Origin: an uncultured Selenomonadaceae bacterium | GTDB lineage: Bacteria > Bacillota_C > Negativicutes > Selenomonadales > Selenomonadaceae | Direction: 5' to 3' | Length of the DNA: 5,122 nt | Assembly (NCBI GenBank): GCA_946402475.1 | Contig: CAMIWP010000108.1 | Coordinates: 1-5,122, forward strand | Part shown: positions 1 to 4,463 of the stretch, piece after piece | Layout: each line of letters begins with the position of its first letter | How positions within the stretch are numbered: position 1 is the stretch's first letter | Position numbers and translations under genes: made by a program | Notes under the pieces: generated by a model | The model's database searches: none | What the model was told of the DNA's origin: nothing | Seen by the model: the letters and a program-made list of their open reading frames with translations, nothing else

Positions 1-592
1 TTTGTTTGATGAAGGGGGGCTTCATGCGGGGGCGTCCCGCCTTGCCCTCGATGGAGCGTATGAGAGCCGTGCCCTCGCCGCAGACGTAGGCTCCCGCACC
101 GGAGTACAGCTTGATGTTGAAGTCAAAGCCTTTCCCGAGGATGTTTGTTCCTAAGAAGCCGTAGTTCTTCGCTTGCCGGATAGCGCCCAGAAGAAGGGGG
201 CGGTGGCAGGCATACTCACCGCGCATGTAGATGAATCCCTCGGTGGCACCCACCACATACCCGGCGATGATCATGGCCTCGATGAGGTTGAAAGGGTCGT
301 GTCGAATGAGTTCCCGATCCTTGAAGGTAGTGGTTTCCCCCTCGTCTGCGTTGCAGATGATGATCTTGTTCTCCCCCTGCACTTCCCGGGCCTGGGACCA
401 TTTGCGCCCAAGATCGTACTCAGCACCTCCCCGGCCTTTGACCTTCACGGAAGCAATGAGATCGGTGATTTCCCGAGGATCCATGGTCACAGCTTTGCGG
501 AGAGCTTCGAATCCGCCGATGTTCATGTAAGAGCCGATGGAACCGGTATCATAGGCTCCGAAATTCTTTGTGAGAAATTTGATGTCCTTCAT
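1..592 (-). CDS. nuoF: NuoF-like NADH-binding flavoprotein subunit (partial, C-terminus beyond the window)
   Basis: Only the first 197 codons are visible, read leftwards from the ATG at 592; the frame is open to the window edge. The protein belongs to the 51-kDa NuoF/HydB family, which binds FMN and NADH and passes electrons to iron-sulfur centres in the cytoplasm. Visible family motifs are GRGGA (residues 53-57), NADEGE (81-86) with FKDR (90-93), the glycine-rich GAGAYVCGEGTAL (165-177), and SIEGKAGRPRMKPPF (180-194). The start is set by AGGAGG at 602-607, 9 nt before the ATG. The protein begins directly with the NuoF core, without the N-terminal thioredoxin-like extension of HydB-type hydrogenase subunits. 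It lies 14 nt after nuoE and is surely co-transcribed. Several usually invariant residues differ: YDLG for FPTG, ETTT for EPGT, and GEG for GEE. This suggests a divergent subfamily. The parent complex (bifurcating hydrogenase, formate dehydrogenase, transhydrogenase or complex I-like) cannot be told, because the following genes are outside the window. Confidence 0.88.
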   Translation of the reverse strand, partial: MKDIKFLTKNFGAYDTGSIGSYMNIGGFEALRKAVTMDPREITDLIASVKVKGRGGAEYDLGRKWSQAREVQGENKIIICNADEGETTTFKDRELIRHDPFNLIEAMIIAGYVVGATEGFIYMRGEYACHRPLLLGAIRQAKNYGFLGTNILGKGFDFNIKLYSGAGAYVCGEGTALIRSIEGKAGRPRMKPPFIKQ

Positions 593-606
593 GCCGTGCC
601 ACCTCC

Positions 607-1113
607 TCAGGGCAAAGAGCGCAGGAGTGCCTCGATTTTCTCCTGGCTGTCCAGATGGTCGTAGATCTTGCCGTTGATGCGAACGGCGGGGGCGCGGTCA
701 CAGGCGCCGTAACAGCTGATGGTTTCCAGGGTGAACCGCCCGTCATAGGTGGTTTCTCCCACCTTGATGTCCAGCAGACGCTCCAGGGTTTCCAACAGAC
801 GCTTGGTGTCCACCACATTCACGCGGCAAGCCGGGGAATTGCATACCTGGATGGGGTATTTTGCCCGGGGGGTTGCAGAAAGCTGCCCGTAGAAATTCAG
901 GCACTCAAAGATCTGCGTGATGGGCAGGCCCAATTTCGCGGCGAGGTAATAGGCCGTGGGTTCCGGCACGTAATGCCGTTCATCCAGATCCTGCACCTCC
1001 AGCAGAATACCGACGATCTGGGTGGGGTCGTTGTCGTGGGACTCCAACACTAGGTCAATCTTTGATCGGAGTTCCCGCGAGAGGGGATAATCCTTCGTTA
1101 TCGCGGTCAGCAT
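607..1113 (-). CDS. nuoE: NuoE-like [2Fe-2S] thioredoxin-fold subunit
   Basis: This 168-residue protein matches the usual length and layout of the 24-kDa NuoE/HydC family. It has a helical N-terminal part (about 1-80) and a thioredoxin-like ferredoxin domain (about 85-168) that holds one [2Fe-2S] cluster. The four ligands are visible as C91-x4-C96 and C134-x3-C138, followed by the family's AP-V-ING-IY pattern (141-151). Such subunits partner NuoF in NADH-oxidising or NAD-reducing complexes. An in-frame GTG lies nine codons upstream at 1140. The ATG at 1113 is preferred because AGGAGG at 1121-1126 sits 7 nt before it, and that site would lie inside the coding region if GTG were used. It is the first gene of the operon: a promoter lies upstream and nuoF follows after 14 nt, with the nuoF ribosome site overlapping this TGA stop. 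Which NADH-linked complex it serves is not determinable here. Confidence 0.93.
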   Translation of the reverse strand: MLTAITKDYPLSRELRSKIDLVLESHDNDPTQIVGILLEVQDLDERHYVPEPTAYYLAAKLGLPITQIFECLNFYGQLSATPRAKYPIQVCNSPACRVNVVDTKRLLETLERLLDIKVGETTYDGRFTLETISCYGACDRAPAVRINGKIYDHLDSQEKIEALLRSLP

Positions 1114-1163
1114 GAGAAACCCTCCTAAAACACGAAACACGTAAAAGACACATATATAAGAAT

Positions 1164-1193
1164 ATTATATCGCAATTGTTCAGGATTTCGCAA
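1164..1193 (-). promoter_or_regulatory. Predicted sigma-A promoter of the nuoE-nuoF operon
   Basis: Read on the minus strand, TTGCGA (1188-1193) is followed after 18 nt by a perfect TATAAT (1164-1169). Transcription would start near 1157, giving a leader of about 44 nt before the nuoE ATG. The -35 box matches the consensus at four of six positions, so activity may depend on a regulator. The -35 box lies in the middle of a perfect inverted repeat, described separately. This is a consensus match by eye only. Confidence 0.65.
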
Positions 1194-1204
1194 GGCGAAA
1201 TCCT
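1182..1204. repeat. Perfect 10-bp inverted repeat over the nuoE -35 box (candidate operator)
   Basis: The arms AGGATTTCGC (1182-1191) and GCGAAATCCT (1195-1204) are perfectly complementary and separated by AAG. No T-run follows on either strand, so it does not look like a terminator. It spans the -35 box of the predicted nuoE promoter, which is where a dimeric repressor would be expected to bind. It does not resemble the Rex operator pattern (TTGTGA-type half-sites). Its identity as an operator is inferred from symmetry and position. Confidence 0.5.
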
Positions 1205-1356
1205 TCCAATCAGCGTTTCCCCAAGGGGGCCAGCTTTGCGTCGCAACGAGGCGGGAGACGTGTGCCCTGCGGGTATATGCTCATCACCTTTTGAGATGTT
1301 CACCCCCACAATCGATGGTGTTATAGGGGCGTTGATGATTCTTCACGACAAAGTGC
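1205..1356. other. GC-rich intergenic block without a recognisable gene
   Basis: These roughly 150 bases lie between the two divergent promoters. They are richer in G+C than the AT-rich promoter segments on either side and contain small symmetric elements: CCCC-AA-GGGG (around 1219-1228) and TTGCG-T-CGCAA (1236-1246). Short open frames cross it on both strands but lack a ribosome site and any recognisable protein pattern. It could be a degenerate repeat, a small untranslated RNA, or plain spacer; nothing in the sequence decides. Confidence 0.3.
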
Positions 1357-1385
1357 TTTACATTCCATCGTGAATTCCTTAAAAT
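1357..1385 (+). promoter_or_regulatory. Predicted sigma-A promoter of pfkA
   Basis: TTTACA (1357-1362) and TAAAAT (1380-1385) each match the consensus at five of six positions and are separated by the ideal 17 nt. Transcription would start near 1392, giving a leader of about 75 nt. Short TTCCT/AGGAA elements overlap and follow the -10 box at about one helical turn spacing and may be regulatory. Confidence 0.7.
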
Positions 1386-1422
1386 AGGAACATGAGATTC
1401 CTTTTGAATGTGAAACTTTAAC

Positions 1423-1470
1423 ATGAGGACATATATGCGCAGCATGGTGGACAGGAGAGATGACCAATGA
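1423..1470 (+). promoter_or_regulatory. Possible 15-codon leader ORF overlapping the pfkA start
   Basis: Within the predicted pfkA leader, an ATG at 1423 opens a 15-codon frame. Its TGA (1468-1470) overlaps the pfkA ATG in an ATGA arrangement, the geometry typical of translational coupling. Further in-frame ATGs occur at 1435 and 1444. No clear ribosome site precedes the first ATG; GAGGA lies a few bases before the second. Frames this short arise often by chance, so this is only a possibility. Confidence 0.15.
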
Positions 1471-2432
1471 TCAAGAAAGCGATTGCCGTGATGACATCCG
1501 GCGGTGATGCGCCGGGCATGAATGCCGCTGCTCGTGCGGTGGTGCGCACGGCTCTTCACGAGGGGGTGGAGGTCTATGGCATCCACAACGGCTATAAGGG
1601 CATGATCGGGGATGACATCCAGCAGCTCAATTCCCGCAGTGTCAGCGATCTCATCCAGCGAGGAGGTACCTTTTTGGGAACGGCCCGCAGCAAGGAGTTC
1701 AAGACGCCGGAAGGCCGCAAGAAGGGGTTTGACAATCTTCAGAAACGCGGCATTGAGGGCTTGGTCATCATCGGCGGTGACGGTTCCCTTACCGGCGGCT
1801 CCCTCATGAGCAAGGAATTCGGCATTCCCATTGTGGGGCTCCCGGGTACCATCGACAATGATGTCTGGGGGACGGATTACACCATCGGAGCGGATACAGC
1901 GGCCAATACCATCGTGGAGGCCATCAACAAGCTCAGGGATACGGCTTCCGCCCATCGCCGCATCATGATCGTGGAGGTCATGGGGCATAAATCTGGTTGG
2001 CTCGCCATGACGACGGGCATTGCGGGAGGCGCGGAGTACGTGCTGGTGCCGGAGGTAAAGTTCGACCTGGACGAGATGTGCCATGAGCTCAGGGAGGCCT
2101 ACGAGAGGGGAAAACGCTACAGCATCCTCGTGGTGGCAGAAGGTGCCTGTGATGCCATCGGCCTCGGTGTCGTGGTAGAGGAAAAAACGGGCATTGACAC
2201 CCGCGTTTCGGTTCTCGGACACATCCAGCGCGGCGGTTCTCCCACCGTCGAAGATCGGATGAAGGCTTCCATGTTGGGAGAGAAGGCAGCGCTTGCCATT
2301 CTTTCCGGTGTCACCAATGTGGTCTTTGGCTTTGACGCCGGCAAAGTGGTGAGCATCAATCTTTTCGATGCGGTGAACAACCAGAAGACCTTGGATCCGG
2401 AGCTGGTTCGTTTGGCGCGGGTCCTGGCATGA
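1467..2432 (+). CDS. pfkA: ATP-dependent 6-phosphofructokinase
   Basis: PfkA phosphorylates fructose 6-phosphate to fructose 1,6-bisphosphate in the cytoplasm, the committed step of glycolysis. The 321 residues match the usual bacterial length of about 320. Visible motifs are SGGDAPGMNAA (11-21), TAR (72-74), the nucleotide loop GGDGS (103-107), PGTIDND (126-132) with catalytic Asp130, and GHIQRGGSP (251-259). Gly in GGDGS and in PGTIDND marks an ATP enzyme; PPi enzymes usually carry Asp and Lys there. Residues matching the E. coli allosteric site (R23, R27, R157, E190, K216) are kept, so ADP/PEP control is plausible. Oddly, the MGR motif that contacts substrate in E. coli (Arg171) reads MGH here (172-174). 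The start is supported by AGGAG at 1453-1457, 9 nt before the ATG. A promoter precedes the gene and a terminator follows at 2441, so it appears monocistronic, with no pyruvate kinase gene behind it. Confidence 0.96.
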   Translation: MIKKAIAVMTSGGDAPGMNAAARAVVRTALHEGVEVYGIHNGYKGMIGDDIQQLNSRSVSDLIQRGGTFLGTARSKEFKTPEGRKKGFDNLQKRGIEGLVIIGGDGSLTGGSLMSKEFGIPIVGLPGTIDNDVWGTDYTIGADTAANTIVEAINKLRDTASAHRRIMIVEVMGHKSGWLAMTTGIAGGAEYVLVPEVKFDLDEMCHELREAYERGKRYSILVVAEGACDAIGLGVVVEEKTGIDTRVSVLGHIQRGGSPTVEDRMKASMLGEKAALAILSGVTNVVFGFDAGKVVSINLFDAVNNQKTLDPELVRLARVLA

Positions 2433-2440
2433 TGCAAGAG

Positions 2441-2477
2441 AAAAATCCCAACTTCACTGACGGAAGTTGGGATTTTT
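2441..2477. terminator. Bidirectional intrinsic terminator between convergent genes
   Basis: A 15-bp perfect stem pairs 2441-2455 with 2463-2477 around a 7-nt loop (2456-2462). The core is TCCCAACTTC/GAAGTTGGGA with flanking A5 and T7 runs. On the plus strand it ends pfkA 8 nt after its stop codon. On the minus strand the same stem is followed by five T and ends the lysA-side operon; the TAA of the 143-residue gene (2478-2480) directly abuts the hairpin. Confidence 0.93.
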
Positions 2478-2909
2478 TTACATGAGATCCTCAAAGAGAC
2501 TGAACTTCGGCACCTGTTTCATCTTCTGTTGGCCAACGATAATGTCTCCCTGCGCATTTCGCGGGATGGGGGCGTTGGGGTCCGGCATTTCCACCATGTG
2601 GGGCGTTTTGCGGTAACGGCTGGCCACCTTCCCGTCACGGTATTCCGTTACCATGATGCTGCCGTCAGGCATGATGCGGCGGATGATTTCCACTTCTGGC
2701 ATCTGTCGCATGGTTTCCAATTCCTCTGTTTCCTGCCGCTTTTTCTCCAGTTCCTTCAAGGTATCCTGCAGATTGTCGCGCCTTTCCTGGAGAAGGGAGG
2801 AAAACATTTCCTTGAAGGCATTCGTATCCTTTGAAGCGGTCCTTAGCCGAGTGACGGCAGAATCGCCCATGGCGTCGCTGCACAGGATGTTTTCCAGAGT
2901 TACGTTCAT
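2478..2909 (-). CDS. Unrecognised 143-residue coiled-coil protein
   Basis: I do not recognise this family. The ATG at 2909 is chosen because AAGGAG (2918-2923) lies 8 nt upstream; an in-frame GTG three codons earlier directly abuts that site and is too close. The predicted protein has no signal peptide or membrane segment and is probably cytoplasmic. Residues about 32-70 are rich in Glu, Lys, Arg, Gln and Leu with heptad-like spacing, suggesting a coiled coil. A beta-type segment follows (about 72-100, with MPDGSIMVTEYRDGKV at 80-95), then a proline-rich stretch (109-117, DPNAPIP) and a C-terminal tail. There is one Cys (C10). Codon use and the strong ribosome site support a real gene. It starts 64 nt after lysA on the same strand, with no terminator seen between, and ends at the shared terminator, so it is probably the last gene of the lysA transcript. 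A link to lysine or cell-wall metabolism is only suggested by position. Confidence 0.8.
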   Translation of the reverse strand: MNVTLENILCSDAMGDSAVTRLRTASKDTNAFKEMFSSLLQERRDNLQDTLKELEKKRQETEELETMRQMPEVEIIRRIMPDGSIMVTEYRDGKVASRYRKTPHMVEMPDPNAPIPRNAQGDIIVGQQKMKQVPKFSLFEDLM

Positions 2910-2973
2910 ATTCCTCACTCCTTTCCGTAACGATCTATTCCTCTTATCGTTCGAAAAGGGATTTTTCTTAAGC

Positions 2974-4233
2974 CTATTTCATGAGCCCGCATGGATATTT
3001 CAATGTAGCGAAGTAGTCGTCGAGAGTTTCGGCGCGGCGGATGAGTTCCACGCTCCCATCCGCTCTGAGCAGAAGTTCCGCGCTGCGGAGCTTGCCGTTG
3101 TAGTTGAAACCCATGGCGTGGCCGTGGGCGCCGGTGTCGTGGATGATGAGGATATCGCCTACGTCGACCTCCGGCAGTTTCCGATCGATGGCGAACTTAT
3201 CGTTGTTTTCGCAAAGGGAACCCGTCACGTCGTAGATATGGTCGCAGAGGGCATCCTCCTTGCCCAGAACGGTGATGTGGTGATAGGCTCCGTAGAGGGC
3301 CGGGCGCATGAGGTTTGCCATGCAGGCATCCAGGCCGATGTAGTCCTTGTAGGTCTTTTTCTCGTGGAGCACGGTGGACACCAGCCATGCAGCCGGGCCG
3401 GTCATGGCACGCCCGCTCTCCATGGCTATGGCGATATCCGTGAGTCCATGGGGAGCCAGGATGGAATCATAGGCACTGTGGATGCCATCTCCCACAAATT
3501 CCAGATCCACCGCATCTTCCTCGGGACGGTAGGGAATGCCTAAGCCGCCGCCGAGATTGACGAATTCCAGATGTATGCCCAGCCTCTCCTTGAGCTCCAC
3601 CGCCAGGGTGAACATGAGCTTCGCCGTATAGATGAAGGCTTCGGAGCGAAGCTCGTTGGAGATGACCATGGTGTGCAGTCCGAAGCGCGTCACGCCCTTC
3701 GTCAGAGCTATTCGATAGGCGTCGAAGAGCTGATCCCGAGTGAGGCCGTATTTCGCCTCCGTGGGCTTGCCGATGATGTCATTGCCCTCGATGAGATTGC
3801 CGGGATTGTAACGAAAGGAAAGGCATTGCGGCATTCCCGCATGTTGCTCCAAGTAGTCGATGTGGCTGATGTCATCCAAGTTGATGATGGCGCCCAACGC
3901 AACGGCTTTCTGGAATTCCTCGGCGGGGGTATCGTTGGAGGTCAGCATGATCTTTTCCCCGGTGACGCCCGCTGCCTCGGAAAGAAGAAGCTCCGCCAAG
4001 GAACTGCAGTCCGTTCCGGCGCCTTCTTCCTTCAGAATCTCGATGATGCGGGGATTCGGCGTCGCCTTGACGGCGAAGTGTTCCCGGAACTCCGGGGCCC
4101 AGCGGAAGGCATTCTGAAGGGCGCGGATGTTGTTGCGGATGGCCTTCTCGTCGTAAATATGGAAGGGAGTAGGATACTCCTTGATGATTTCCAACAGTCG
4201 TTCCTTGGAAATGGGGAATTTCTTTTTTGACAT
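2974..4233 (-). CDS. lysA: Diaminopimelate decarboxylase-type PLP enzyme
   Basis: This 419-residue protein is a fold-type III (alanine racemase-like) PLP decarboxylase, most likely LysA, which converts meso-diaminopimelate to L-lysine and CO2 in the cytoplasm. Residue Lys56 in FAVKATPNP is the expected Schiff-base lysine. The barrel continues with GLH (185-187), the phosphate-binding GGGLGIPY (228-235) and ESGR (272-275). The C-terminal domain shows MRPALYGAYH (309-318), the partner-subunit CEN (341-343) and HDTGAHGHAMGFNYN (365-379). R310, Y314 and E342 keep the spacing of the substrate-binding Arg, Tyr and Glu of classical LysA. The classical Tyr in the DAGAY motif is His370 here, and the GLHCHIGS motif reads GLHTMVIS. 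This looks like a known LysA subgroup but leaves some doubt about substrate; another amino-acid decarboxylase is possible. The ATG at 4233 has AGGAGG (4241-4246) 7 nt upstream; the ATG two codons earlier is too close to that site. Confidence 0.85.
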   Translation of the reverse strand: MSKKKFPISKERLLEIIKEYPTPFHIYDEKAIRNNIRALQNAFRWAPEFREHFAVKATPNPRIIEILKEEGAGTDCSSLAELLLSEAAGVTGEKIMLTSNDTPAEEFQKAVALGAIINLDDISHIDYLEQHAGMPQCLSFRYNPGNLIEGNDIIGKPTEAKYGLTRDQLFDAYRIALTKGVTRFGLHTMVISNELRSEAFIYTAKLMFTLAVELKERLGIHLEFVNLGGGLGIPYRPEEDAVDLEFVGDGIHSAYDSILAPHGLTDIAIAMESGRAMTGPAAWLVSTVLHEKKTYKDYIGLDACMANLMRPALYGAYHHITVLGKEDALCDHIYDVTGSLCENNDKFAIDRKLPEVDVGDILIIHDTGAHGHAMGFNYNGKLRSAELLLRADGSVELIRRAETLDDYFATLKYPCGLMK

Positions 4234-4330
4234 GCGCATGCCTCCTGTGTATACCGTGAAGGATCTGTGACGGTTCTTTCGGTTTTCTTGGTTGTTTTGC
4301 AAGTGGGTAGATTTTATTCAAGACCATGAC
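4234..4330 (-). promoter_or_regulatory. lysA leader between the insertion element and lysA
   Basis: These 97 bp carry the lysA ribosome site (4241-4246) but no convincing native promoter. The best hybrid candidate, on the minus strand, is GTGTCA (4332-4337, inside the element) with TAAAAT (4311-4316) in the flank. Its 15-nt spacing is short, so it is weak. The native lysA promoter may lie on the other side of the element, or transcription may read through from tnpB. Confidence 0.3.
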
Positions 4331-4463
4331 TTGACACTCCCCACGCCTAAAGGCGGGGGATTCTTGGTTCGACGAGCACTGCATTACGACCGTAGCCGTT
4401 CCGTCTTACACGCTCTCCCCAAGCGTAGATTCCCGTGTGCCCCACGGTATTTTGGTTTTTGGT
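4331..4463 (-). ncRNA. Presumed omega RNA (reRNA) region at the element's right end
   Basis: In IS200/IS605 elements the tnpB 3' end and following right end encode the guide RNA of TnpB, with the guide copied from the flank just past the element. Here 133 nt separate the tnpB stop from the TCAA end. They hold stable hairpins: CCGTG/CACGG (4433-4437 with 4443-4447), ACGCT/AGCGT (4410-4414 with 4422-4426) and the terminal bulged hairpin (4338-4360). The RNA probably begins within the tnpB coding region; its 5' end is unknown. The guide would be read from minus-strand 4330 downwards. This assignment follows from family knowledge plus visible structure. Confidence 0.5.
4338..4360 (-). repeat. Terminal imperfect hairpin of the IS right end with a bulged T
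   Basis: Plus-strand bases 4338-4342 pair with 4356-4360, and 4344-4347 pair with 4352-4355, around the loop TAAA (4348-4351). A4343 is left unpaired, which is an extrahelical T on the minus strand. Y1 transposases of the IS608 group recognise just such a hairpin with an unpaired T, and the hairpin sits 3 bp inside the TCAA end. Confidence 0.8.

Noticed and set aside
173..664. 163-codon plus-strand frame opposite nuoF/nuoE
   Set aside because: It crosses the nuoE-nuoF junction antisense and lacks initiation signals; the minus strand carries clear NuoF motifs.
1055..1309. 84-codon minus-strand frame over the nuoE leader
   Set aside because: It overlaps the nuoE start out of frame, contains the promoter and inverted repeat, and has no ribosome site.
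1284..2222. 312-codon open frame on the minus strand opposite pfkA
   Set aside because: It lies fully antisense to a certain pfkA, has no ribosome site and shows no recognisable protein pattern; it reflects codon bias of the real gene.
1467..2432. PPi-dependent phosphofructokinase
   Set aside because: GGDGS and PGTIDND carry Gly at both positions that are normally Asp and Lys in PPi enzymes.
2653..3543. 296-codon open frame on the plus strand opposite the coiled-coil gene and lysA
   Set aside because: It spans two genes and their spacer on the other strand, without a ribosome site or family motifs.
3571..4230. 219-codon open frame on the plus strand opposite lysA
   Set aside because: It is the antisense shadow of the lysA N-terminal half, whose PLP motifs make the minus-strand reading certain.
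4248..4253. TATACA on the minus strand as a possible lysA -10 box
   Set aside because: It sits directly before the ribosome site, so the transcript would start at or after the Shine-Dalgarno sequence, and no -35 match lies 17 nt upstream.
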